A DNA stretch of 64,000 bases from Thioclava electrotropha. GTDB taxonomy: Bacteria > Pseudomonadota > Alphaproteobacteria > Rhodobacterales > Rhodobacteraceae. The notes below the pieces were generated by a model that was given only the letters and a program-made list of their open reading frames with translations, searched no databases and was not told the DNA's origin. The stretch's first letter is position 1; the number at the start of each line of letters is the position of its first letter. The DNA lies in assembly GCF_002085925.2 (NCBI RefSeq), contig NZ_CP053562.1, forward strand, positions 3,175,501 through 3,239,500, in the 5' to 3' direction. The position numbers and the translations under genes were made by a program. Below are positions 35,619 through 42,624 of the stretch, piece after piece.

Positions 35619-38600
35619 GCGCGAAGATAATCCTGTTGCAACGGCTTTCCGGTGTCTGACGCGTGTCGACCCGCGCCGATATCTGGCTCGCGGAAATATC
35701 GACCAACGTCGAGCCGAAGCCCTGTTTGTTCGTGTCGAGTTGCAACGCTTCACGGTACCGCTCGTTCCACGAAAGTATCACGGTATCGTCGTTTTCCATC
35801 GACCATTTGATCTCGAGATCACCCTCTCGCGGCCCTAATACCCCATATTTTGCGGCGTTAGTGCTCCATTCGTGGAAAATCAGCGCAAGAGCCGTCAGGT
35901 GATGCGTCGGCACATCAACCTCCGGCCCATCGATTAGGAATTTCGACGGGTCGTCATAGGGGGCCAAGGTCGTCTCGATCACCTCGCGCAGCGGGATCGC
36001 CGCACCAGAGGTTCGGGTGCGTGCCAGATCATGCGAGCGCGCCAGCGCGTTGATCCGCTGGCCGACATCTTCGACCAACTCGCGTGGGCTGGCCGCCGAA
36101 CGCCCCGCGATGCGCAACATGCCCGAGACGATGGAGAACAGGTTCTTCACCCGGTGGTTCATCTCGCGCAGCATCAGCTCGCGCATCTGCGCCGCCTCTT
36201 CATCCGCGGTGATGTCGACGCTGAGCCCAAGCAGGCGGTTTTCATTCCCCTCGCCCATCGTCCGACCCGTTGCGCGCAGATGGCGCTTCGTGCCGGAGGG
36301 GAGGTCGAGCTCGTAATCGACTTCCAATTCGGAACCAGTCTCGCGGGCCTCGCGCACCGCTTGTTCGACACGCTCACGGTCATGCTCTGCGATGCGTTCG
36401 AAGAACCGCTCGATCGGATAGGTTCCGGCCGCTTCGAATTCGAAGAAGGCTGCGACAGCCTCGTCGACTTCGACATCTCCATTGGGCTCAGTGATCGACC
36501 AAACCCCGATCTGCGCGATTTCCAGTGCGAGTTGCAGCCGCTCGCCCTTCAGCGTCAGCTCGGTTTCGAGGCGCAACGCCTCGGTGATGTCGGTGAAGAC
36601 GAGCGTCGCGCCTTCCACCTCGCCACGCGAATTCAGATACGGCGTCGCGGAGAGCGACCAGACCTTGCCGAGTTCGGTGGACTTGACCCGGCGCGGCCGC
36701 GGCAACTCGCCCTCAAGGACCACATTGATCAGTTCGATCATCACCTCGGGCGTGTCGAGCAGGTTCTGGATGTCGTCGAGCGGACGCCCACGGTCACTGC
36801 CGCGCAGGCGGATCATCTCGCTCGCGCCATCGGTGAAGTTGCGCAGGCGCAGCTTGCGATCGACCGTCACCAGCGCATGCAGCTTGGAATCAAAGATGTT
36901 GCGCAGATCGGCATTCGCGGTCGAAAGTTCCTCAACCTTGGTCTTGAGTTCGTCATTGACCGTCGCGAGCTCTTCGTTCGTCGATTGCAACTCCTCGTTC
37001 ATCGACATCATTTCCTCGTTCGAGGATTTCAGCTCTTCGTTGGCGGTCTCCAACTCTTCGACTGTCGTGCGCAGGCGGTTGCGGGTCGCGCGCAACTCGG
37101 CTTCCAGCACCTGCACATGGCTTTCAGACGGCGCGATCTCGTCGAAATCATATTCGTCCAGCGCTTCGAACGGGCCACGGTCGCGGAAAACGATCAGCAG
37201 CGTATCGTCGGAGAGCGGATCGGCCAGCACATCGACGCGCTGCCGCCCGGTTTCCGAGATCACCTCGACGTCGCGCACGATCTTGCGCGTGCCAAGCTCC
37301 GCCGACTCGCGGATCACCGCGGAGAGCGCCTCGCGTAGGCCCGCCCGCGCGAGCGATTGTGCATAGCCCTGCCCGGTCTCGGACGGGTCGATCTCAAGAT
37401 ACTTGCCCAAGCGCCCCGTCGCGGCGAGGATCGCCCCATCGCGATCGACATTCAGCGTCGCGGGCGCATAAAGATCGAGGATACGATTACTGGCCAAGGT
37501 CGTGTTCCAGTCTTTGGTTCTTCTGTCAGTCGTCTTCGGTCGGAGTGGCGCAAGTCGCGCATGAGGGTCGGAGCGCATCGGCAGTTCGGTCGGATAAGGA
37601 GACCGGGGCCCTATGCTGCGGAAGATGCGCATCGCGCCATCTATGGGATCGAAAAGTTCCTCATGCCGCCCGATCGTCTCGGATGGGCCGAGGAAGAGAA
37701 CGCCACCCGGATTGAGCGCGTAATGGAAGATCGGCAGTGCCCGCGCCTGCAACTTCTCGCCGAAATAGATCAGCAGGTTGCGGCACGACACCAGGTCGAG
37801 CCGCGAGAACGGCGGGTCCTTGATCAGCGAATGCGGCGAGAAGCGCACCCGGTCACGCAGCGCGGCGGTGATCTGGAAATTGCCCTCGCGCCCGATTGTG
37901 TAGAGATCGCGGTACCTTTCGGGCAGGTCGAGCAGGACCGAGACCGGATAGCGCCCCTCACGCGCGATCGCGAGCATCCGCTCGTCGATATCGGTGGCGA
38001 ATATCTGGAAATCGATTTCCTTGTCGCTCGCATGGATAGCCCGGTCGATGAGCATCGCCAGCGTGTAGGCTTCTTCTCCGCTCGAACAGCCCGGCACCCA
38101 GATGCGCAGCGCGCCGCCATCATCGGCCTTCTCGACCATCGGCTTGATCGCCGTCTCGTTGAGCGCTTCGAAATGCGCGCTGTCCCGGAAGAAGCGAGTG
38201 ACATTGATCAGCAGGTCGCCCAGCAGCGCCAGAGGCTCGTCCTCTTCGCGCTCGAGCCGTTCGAGATATTCGCGCGGGTGCAGAATGCCCACGACCTGCA
38301 TCCGGCGCTGAATCCGACGCTCGAGGGTCGAGCGCTTGTATTGCGCGAAATCATGCCCCGTCAGACGGTTCAGCGCCGCGCAAATCTCATCAAGCGTTCC
38401 GGAAACCGGCGGCGCCGTGTTCACCTGATCCGGATCGACATTGCGGAACTCGGTGATCCGCGCGATCACGTCGGAGGGCGCGCTGACCACATCGACCATC
38501 CCGGTCGCGACCGCCGAATTCGGCATGGAATCGTAACGCGCCGTTGCATCCTGCGCGATGCAGAAACCGCCATGCTCCTTCACCGCCCGCAGCCCGACGG

Positions 38601-39009
38601 AGCCATCCGTGCCGGTGCCCGACAGGATCACGCAGACCGCGCGGCGCCCGAGATCCTGGCCCAGCGACACGAAGAAATCGTCGATCGGACGGCGCAGACC
38701 GCGGGGCTGGGCGAATTCCGAAAGCTTCAGGCGCCCGTTCTCGACCTCCAGCCCGTAACCCGGCGGGATCGTGTAGACATGCCCGGCCTCCAGCTTCGCG
38801 CCATCTTCGGCCTGCAACACTTCGAGCGAGGTCGACCGGCCGAGCAATTCCGCCAGAAGCGACTCGTGGTTCGGATCGAGATGCTGAACCACGACATAGG
38901 CGCTTGGATCGTCCACCCGCGCGGGCTCCAGAAGATCGCGAAGCGCTTCAAGCCCACCGGCGGAGGCGCCGATGCCGACAACGTATAGATCCTCGGGGGC
39001 GTCCGTCAC
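35593..39009 (-). CDS. CheB-CheR-PAS-HWE hybrid signalling protein (sensor histidine kinase)
   Basis: 1,138 residues. CheB methylesterase ~1-190 with catalytic Ser16 (GIGASAGG), His43 (QHLDP) and Asp135 (SGTGTDGS); CheR methyltransferase ~205-480 (VPGCSSGEEAYTLAML, VSCRNLLIYF); a PAS-like part ~510-610; a heptad coiled coil ~640-710 (EELETANEELKSSNEEMMSM); two PAS regions ~715-930; and an HWE kinase domain from ~935 with the phosphorylated His in REMNHRVKNLF, HEWSTNAAKYG, and the family's W-x-E in LSWNER. Such cytoplasmic fusions are signalling hubs related to Bat/LovhK-type kinases. It is followed by an overlapping response regulator and preceded by a short LOV protein on the same strand, which suggests light input. 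Confidence 0.88.
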   Translation of the reverse strand: MTDAPEDLYVVGIGASAGGLEALRDLLEPARVDDPSAYVVVQHLDPNHESLLAELLGRSTSLEVLQAEDGAKLEAGHVYTIPPGYGLEVENGRLKLSEFAQPRGLRRPIDDFFVSLGQDLGRRAVCVILSGTGTDGSVGLRAVKEHGGFCIAQDATARYDSMPNSAVATGMVDVVSAPSDVIARITEFRNVDPDQVNTAPPVSGTLDEICAALNRLTGHDFAQYKRSTLERRIQRRMQVVGILHPREYLERLEREEDEPLALLGDLLINVTRFFRDSAHFEALNETAIKPMVEKADDGGALRIWVPGCSSGEEAYTLAMLIDRAIHASDKEIDFQIFATDIDERMLAIAREGRYPVSVLLDLPERYRDLYTIGREGNFQITAALRDRVRFSPHSLIKDPPFSRLDLVSCRNLLIYFGEKLQARALPIFHYALNPGGVLFLGPSETIGRHEELFDPIDGAMRIFRSIGPRSPYPTELPMRSDPHARLAPLRPKTTDRRTKDWNTTLASNRILDLYAPATLNVDRDGAILAATGRLGKYLEIDPSETGQGYAQSLARAGLREALSAVIRESAELGTRKIVRDVEVISETGRQRVDVLADPLSDDTLLIVFRDRGPFEALDEYDFDEIAPSESHVQVLEAELRATRNRLRTTVEELETANEELKSSNEEMMSMNEELQSTNEELATVNDELKTKVEELSTANADLRNIFDSKLHALVTVDRKLRLRNFTDGASEMIRLRGSDRGRPLDDIQNLLDTPEVMIELINVVLEGELPRPRRVKSTELGKVWSLSATPYLNSRGEVEGATLVFTDITEALRLETELTLKGERLQLALEIAQIGVWSITEPNGDVEVDEAVAAFFEFEAAGTYPIERFFERIAEHDRERVEQAVREARETGSELEVDYELDLPSGTKRHLRATGRTMGEGNENRLLGLSVDITADEEAAQMRELMLREMNHRVKNLFSIVSGMLRIAGRSAASPRELVEDVGQRINALARSHDLARTRTSGAAIPLREVIETTLAPYDDPSKFLIDGPEVDVPTHHLTALALIFHEWSTNAAKYGVLGPREGDLEIKWSMENDDTVILSWNERYREALQLDTNKQGFGSTLVDISASQISARVDTRQTPESRCNRIIFAHEIDGDAD

Positions 39010-39175
39010 TGCACGGCCCGCCGATCCGCGCAGCGCGCGTCCGAAAGGGCGCGGCCTGCGCGCCCTTCTCTATAGTTCTCTTTGCAGTTCATCCGGAGAT
39101 CGGTGTCACTAGCCTCAGGGCCCTGCAATAACATTTGACATAGTACTGAACACATAACCGTGGCCGCAGCCATTC

Positions 39176-39739
39176 TTAGCCCTCGCGGTAGATAATCGTG
39201 GCCATTGTGGAGAGGCTCTCCGACAGCACCTTGGCGGAGCCGATCATCGCGAGACCGAATCCGCGCGACATCGCGGCGAGATCGTCGGCATTGCGCAGCA
39301 GGCTCTCGTCATGCGCAGCGATGTCGACCTTCACGTTCTGACGTTCCGCCGCGGAGGTCAGGTCGAACTGCGACCCGAGAAACAAGCGCGTCTCTCCATT
39401 GGGTTCGCGCAGACGCGTCATGAACACGAAGTTCTGGAAGGTCTCGCCATTCGCGCGGCTGTTGGTGACGCGGAAGCGGCCCGCGGAGATGTTCTCGTCG
39501 TCGATGAACTCCCGCATCGCAGAGCGTTCTTCCTCGGTCGCGGCACCCGCCTGCAGGAAGCGACAGTTCTGCCCCAGCACCTCTTCAGCGGAATACCCGG
39601 TCAGATTGAGAAACGCCTGATTCACGTAGACAAGCGGCACATCCTCACGATCGGCCGCGGCAATGGTCAGCGCGACATTCGACTTGTCGCAATAGCTGAC
39701 CAGCGCATCTGGCAAATCGTAATCTGTGTAAACGGGCAT
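39176..39739 (-). CDS. Short LOV-domain blue-light receptor
   Basis: A 187-residue protein. The LOV core is clear: ALTIAAADREDVPLVYVNQA, then the flavin-adduct motif GQNCRFLQAG with the photoactive Cys, then SGRFRVTNSRANGETFQN-type residues and FLGSQFDLT at the core end. A ~60-residue helical C-terminus follows with no effector domain. This layout matches short LOV proteins such as the one in Rhodobacter sphaeroides, which dimerise in a light-dependent way. The start at 39739 has GCGGAGG just upstream; the longer frame would run through the tRNA gene. It lies 166 bp upstream of the HWE kinase gene, same strand; a shared pathway is inferred. Confidence 0.85.
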   Translation of the reverse strand: MPVYTDYDLPDALVSYCDKSNVALTIAAADREDVPLVYVNQAFLNLTGYSAEEVLGQNCRFLQAGAATEEERSAMREFIDDENISAGRFRVTNSRANGETFQNFVFMTRLREPNGETRLFLGSQFDLTSAAERQNVKVDIAAHDESLLRNADDLAAMSRGFGLAMIGSAKVLSESLSTMATIIYREG

Positions 39740-39839
39740 GAAGCCTCCGCTGCGTTTGAGAAAACAAGATTGATCATTGCGCGGAAAAGTCCAGCGCGCG
39801 AGGCGAAATACCACCGATAACCGATTTGAAGGGGGGGGA

Positions 39840-39916
39840 TGGTACCGCCTCCCCGGCTTGAACGGGGGACCTCTGGATCCACAATCCAGCGCTCTAACCA
39901 ACTGAGCTAAGGCGGC
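39840..39916 (-). tRNA. tRNA-His (anticodon GTG), alphaproteobacterial type
   Basis: A 77-nt cloverleaf: acceptor GCCGCCT/AGGCGGT, D arm with AGCTCAGTTGGTTAGAGC, anticodon stem CTGGA/TCCAG around TTGTGGA (anticodon GTG), T arm CCCCGTTCAAGCCGGGG, and encoded CCA. The base before position 1 is T, position 73 is A and G1 faces U72. It therefore lacks the G-1:C73 identity pair used by most bacteria, as known for alphaproteobacteria with the divergent HisRS. Confidence 0.95.
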
Positions 39917-40046
39917 ACTGGCGCGGGATTTAGCCCCCTCGCGCGCGGAATGCAAGTGTCCGATGACGAGAAATTCGCACCAAGTCTTGCCTGCGCACGT
40001 CGCGGGGGTTAGGTGCATTTTCCATCCAACCTCTCAGGAGTTTTCG

Positions 40047-40256
40047 ATGAGCATCGACAAGGAAAGCGACATCTCCGCGAATCTGCAAATCGGCCCGACC
40101 TCGCTCGGAATGGTGCGGATCTATGTCGAGGGCGAAGGCGTCGAGCTGCCGCTCGATTTCGATCCCGACGAGGCGATGGAAATCGCCGAAGAACTGCAGG
40201 CAGCCGCGGAAGCTGCGCGTGAAATGAGCAAAGGCGGCAAGGGCAAGAAGCGCTGA
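40047..40256 (+). CDS. Small DUF6324-type conserved protein
   Basis: A 69-residue soluble acidic protein with a basic tail. It begins MSIDKESDISANLQIGPTSL, continues GMVRIYVEGEGVELPLDFDP, then a helix DEAMEIAEELQAAAEAAREM and the Gly/Lys tail KGGKGKKR. The pattern is that of a small Rhodobacterales-specific family (DUF6324, from memory). The start is fixed by CAGGAG 7 bp upstream of the ATG at 40047; the frame further upstream has no ribosome site. Function unknown. It is convergent with mmcB, 3 bp between the stops. Confidence 0.75.
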   Translation: MSIDKESDISANLQIGPTSLGMVRIYVEGEGVELPLDFDPDEAMEIAEELQAAAEAAREMSKGGKGKKR

Positions 40257-40259
40257 GCC

Positions 40260-40718
40260 TTAAAATCCGGGCGGAATCGCGCCCGGATCGCACAATCGCT
40301 GCAACCGCCGCGCCGACGCGCGCGCGAAATCGAGCGTCAGCGCCTTGCGCCGCGCTGGCGCGAGCTTGGACAGCGGCGCCTCGCGGATCATCTCGGCCCC
40401 GTAGCCATCCGCGATGAAAAGCCCCGTCCCCTCGGGCAGAAGATCCGTGGGGAAATCTTGGTCCACCGCCCAGAAATAGCGGTCGCACCACTCCAGATAG
40501 CCGTCCCATTTCCGATCCGAGGTGAAATCGGCGCGGCTCGACTTGCACTCCACAATCCAGATTTCGCCCTTCCGGTCGATCGCCATCAGATCGGCGCGCA
40601 GCCTTGGGCGCAGCACCATTTCCGGCAAACTGTCGAGCCCCAGCTCGGACAGCGCGCGGGCCGTGCCACGCGCGAGCACCTGGCCCGGCTGAAGTTCGGA
40701 AAGCGGAATCTGCGTCAT
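40260..40718 (-). CDS. mmcB: MmcB-family DNA repair protein (restriction-endonuclease-like fold)
   Basis: A 152-residue protein of the MmcB (DUF1052) family, a PD-(D/E)xK-type domain found in alphaproteobacteria and linked to mitomycin C resistance. The putative active site is visible: RLRADLMAIDRKGEIWIVECKSSRADF contains Asp, then Glu-x-Lys. The downstream part WDGYLEWCDRYFWAV and PEGTGLFIADGYGAEMI is typical. The start is taken at 40718 (MTQIPLSEL); an ATG at 40730 is also possible and directly abuts the SOS box. The box shows LexA control. The role is probably processing damaged or cross-linked DNA. Confidence 0.82.
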   Translation of the reverse strand: MTQIPLSELQPGQVLARGTARALSELGLDSLPEMVLRPRLRADLMAIDRKGEIWIVECKSSRADFTSDRKWDGYLEWCDRYFWAVDQDFPTDLLPEGTGLFIADGYGAEMIREAPLSKLAPARRKALTLDFARASARRLQRLCDPGAIPPGF

Positions 40719-40730
40719 GCGGACAAACAT

Positions 40731-40745
40731 GAACGAAGTGTGAAC
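40731..40745 (-). promoter_or_regulatory. LexA SOS box (GTTC-N7-GTTC) of mmcB
   Basis: On the minus strand GTTC-ACACTTC-GTTC, an exact match to the alphaproteobacterial LexA consensus, ending 12 bp before the chosen mmcB start. LexA bound here would block transcription until RecA-stimulated cleavage after DNA damage. Confidence 0.85.
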
Positions 40746-40823
40746 AAAAGTCCAGTCGCCCGGCACGCGCGACCTTACCCGCCGCACCTGGGGCGCGCGA
40801 GACGCGCTGTTCATTCTCCCCCC

Positions 40824-40852
40824 TTGTCGGAACCCGATTTCACCCCTATCTG
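40824..40852 (+). promoter_or_regulatory. Sigma-70-type promoter of the putative 6S RNA
   Basis: TTGTCG (40824-40829), 17-bp spacer, TATCTG (40847-40852). The predicted start at ~40859 is the first base pair of the long rod structure that follows, so promoter and RNA fold support each other. Confidence 0.5.
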
Positions 40853-40858
40853 GGGGTC

Positions 40859-41020
40859 TGACGGTTACTGCTCTTTCTGTGAAAGACCCTTTTCCAGTGG
40901 CCTATACCATTCCTGAGGGAGCTGGCTCTGCCGGGGTCCTGGCCTCGGTATCTGGCGCCCACCTGACTTTTCAGGTCTCCGGGAACTCTCGTCTACACGT
41001 CTGCTGCGGTTTCCGTCACT
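40859..41020 (+). ncRNA. ssrS: Probable 6S RNA
   Basis: About 160 nt that fold into one long interrupted rod: GACGG/CCGTC (40860-40864 with 41013-41017), ACTGC/GCGGT with a G·U pair, GTG/CAC and GAC/GTC, then a large open bubble. The 3' side of the bubble carries a small hairpin, ACCTGA-CTTT-TCAGGT (40961-40976). Above it lie GTGG/CCAC, TATACC/GGTAT and further G-rich apical pairs. A closing stem, central bubble with a 3'-strand hairpin and apical stem are the hallmarks of 6S RNA, which mimics an open promoter and traps sigma-70 RNA polymerase. A terminator follows 20 nt later. Identified by hand folding only; a covariance-model search would decide. Confidence 0.65.
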
Positions 41021-41040
41021 CTACCCTTCGCAAGACAGCA

Positions 41041-41070
41041 AAAAGCCCCGCCGGATCGGTCGGGGCTTTT
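41041..41070. terminator. Bidirectional terminator between 6S RNA and the 41.1-kb gene
   Basis: AAAAGCCCCG-CCGGATCGGT-CGGGGCTTTT: a strong GC stem with A and T tracts on both sides, able to end transcription from the left (6S RNA) and from the right (the minus-strand membrane protein gene, whose stop is 24 bp away). Confidence 0.85.
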
Positions 41071-41093
41071 GTCGTCTTGGGAAGCGGATGCGG

Positions 41094-41438
41094 TCAGCGG
41101 CGAAGCTGCATCTGCTGGCGCGACTTGGGCGTATCGACCGGAACCGGGATCGCCAGATGCTCGGCCGCCATATTGGTGGGGATGCCGTCGCGTTTACCGC
41201 CGCCGGAACTGTCGTCATCCTCGGCCATGCGCATGACCGCGATCGCGAATTGCACGCCAGAGAAGACGATCGTGTTGAACACGACCAGCAGCGCCATCGC
41301 GATATAGCCGATATCGGACGTGAAAATCAGGTGGCGCAGATTGCCGACATTGAAGCCGAGAAGAAGGCCAACGAAGGCGAGCGCGATGAAGAAGCCAATG
41401 ATGACGTTCTTGATGTAGAGCCGGACCAGTTCGGGCAT
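41094..41438 (-). CDS. Small conserved membrane protein of unknown function
   Basis: A 114-residue protein with two membrane helices (NVIIGFFIALAFVGLLLGF and IGYIAMALLVVFNTIVFSGV), followed by a soluble tail that is acidic, then Gly-rich, then basic (MAEDDDSSGGGKRDG … SRQQMQLRR). AGGAGG lies ~7 bp before the ATG, so the start is secure. It resembles uncharacterised Rhodobacterales proteins; I know no function. The upstream gene on the same strand is nusB, but with 120 bp between stop and start it may be separate. A bidirectional terminator follows. Confidence 0.7.
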   Translation of the reverse strand: MPELVRLYIKNVIIGFFIALAFVGLLLGFNVGNLRHLIFTSDIGYIAMALLVVFNTIVFSGVQFAIAVMRMAEDDDSSGGGKRDGIPTNMAAEHLAIPVPVDTPKSRQQMQLRR

Positions 41439-41560
41439 GAAAAATCCTCCTGCTTACCTCACAATCTAGTGCATATTCCCAAGTTTCAAACAGGGAAACG
41501 GGCGGCAATTGCGAGATAAGCGGGTGTTTGCCCGTGGCATGGTGTCGCGAGTGAGCGCGC

Positions 41561-42079
41561 TCAGAACGCGTCGGGCTGCAGCGCGCGCGCCATGTGATCG
41601 AGCACCGCGTTGACGAATTTCGGCTCTTTGCCTTCGGGGAAGAAGGCGCGGGCCACGTCGACGAACTCGGTGATGACGACACGCGGCGGCGTCGCGGGGG
41701 TGATCAGCTCGGCCCCGGCCGCGCGGAACAATGCGCGCAGCACCGGGTCGATCCGGTCGATCGGCCATTTCGCGACCAGCGCACGGTCGGTCGCCTGGTC
41801 GATCTTCGCCTGCCAGGTCACCGCATCGTCGATCAGACGGCGAAACAGGTCGAGATTGCCCTCGGCCATTTCGGTGCCGTCTTCATCCACGGCGCCAAAG
41901 CGGAAATCCTCGAACTCGCGGCGCACCTTGTCGGCACCCTGCCCCGCCGCTTCCATCTGAAACAGCGCCTGAACCGCGTAAAGACGCGAGGCGGATTTCA
42001 TCTGGCGCTTCTCCTCTTGGGTGAGCTTGCGCGGTTTCGGGGCGTCTTGGGGCGCGTCGGAGGAGGCGTCGTCGGTCAT
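41561..42079 (-). CDS. nusB: Transcription antitermination factor NusB
   Basis: A 172-residue helical RNA-binding protein. Typical elements are SASRLYAVQALFQMEAAG, the middle NLDLFRRLIDDAV, DRIDPVLRALFRAAGAEL and the C-terminal PPRVVITEFVDVARAFFPEGKEPKFVNAVLD. With NusE (S10) it binds boxA RNA and supports rRNA transcription. It has a Lys/Pro/Asp-rich N-terminal extension of ~35 residues compared with E. coli NusB, common in the order. The start overlaps the ribH stop by 4 bp (ATGA), so it is the last gene of ribE-ribB-ribH-nusB. Confidence 0.93.
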   Translation of the reverse strand: MTDDASSDAPQDAPKPRKLTQEEKRQMKSASRLYAVQALFQMEAAGQGADKVRREFEDFRFGAVDEDGTEMAEGNLDLFRRLIDDAVTWQAKIDQATDRALVAKWPIDRIDPVLRALFRAAGAELITPATPPRVVITEFVDVARAFFPEGKEPKFVNAVLDHMARALQPDAF

Positions 42080-42621
42080 GCGTTGTTCGATCCGTCAGTG
42101 TCGCCGGCGATACGGAAGGATTCGGCGGGCTTGAACCCGATACCCTTCGTCCGGCGCGCCCATTTGCGCGACAATGAGATGAGATGCAAGGCCGCAGCCG
42201 CCGCGCCGCCACCTTTGTTTTGATCGGCAGGGTCGGCGCGCACGGCCGCCTGCTCGTAATTTTCGACCGTGAGGATGCCGTTGCCGATGCAAATCCCCTC
42301 GAGCCCCATCAGCGTCAACCCGCGCGAGCTGTCGTTGCAGACGGTGTCGTAATGGGTGGTCTCGCCACGGATCACGCAGCCAAGCGCCACGAACCCGTCG
42401 TAATCGGCCATGCGCGCGGCCATCGCGATCGCGGTCGGGATTTCCAGGGCGCCGGGCACCTCGATCACGTCGACATGGGCCCCTGCTTCTTCGACCGTGG
42501 CTTTAGCGCCCGCAATCAGGTTGTCCGCGATATCCTTGTAATACGGTGCGACCACGATCAGCAGCCGCGGTGCGCTGTCGAATTTCGGCAGGTCGAGCGT
42601 GTAATGCGAGATTCCGGCCAT
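42076..42621 (-). CDS. ribH: 6,7-dimethyl-8-ribityllumazine synthase
   Basis: A 181-residue protein. It condenses 5-amino-6-ribitylaminouracil with dihydroxybutanone phosphate, the penultimate step of riboflavin synthesis. Family motifs: RLLIVVAPYYKDIADNLIAG at the start, VPGALEIPTAIAMAA, GCVIRGETTHYDTVCNDSSRGL and GNGILTVENYEQA. The C-terminal part (MGAPDEGYR-like, here RKWARRTKGIGFKPAES) is somewhat longer than the standard ~155 residues. It lies 3 bp after ribB and overlaps nusB by 4 bp. Confidence 0.95.
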   Translation of the reverse strand: MAGISHYTLDLPKFDSAPRLLIVVAPYYKDIADNLIAGAKATVEEAGAHVDVIEVPGALEIPTAIAMAARMADYDGFVALGCVIRGETTHYDTVCNDSSRGLTLMGLEGICIGNGILTVENYEQAAVRADPADQNKGGGAAAAALHLISLSRKWARRTKGIGFKPAESFRIAGDTDGSNNA

Positions 42622-42624
42622 GTC

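Noticed and set aside
36031..37338. 435-codon plus-strand frame opposite the HWE kinase
   Set aside because: It is the mirror of the coiled-coil and PAS-coding part; the minus strand has complete catalytic motifs.
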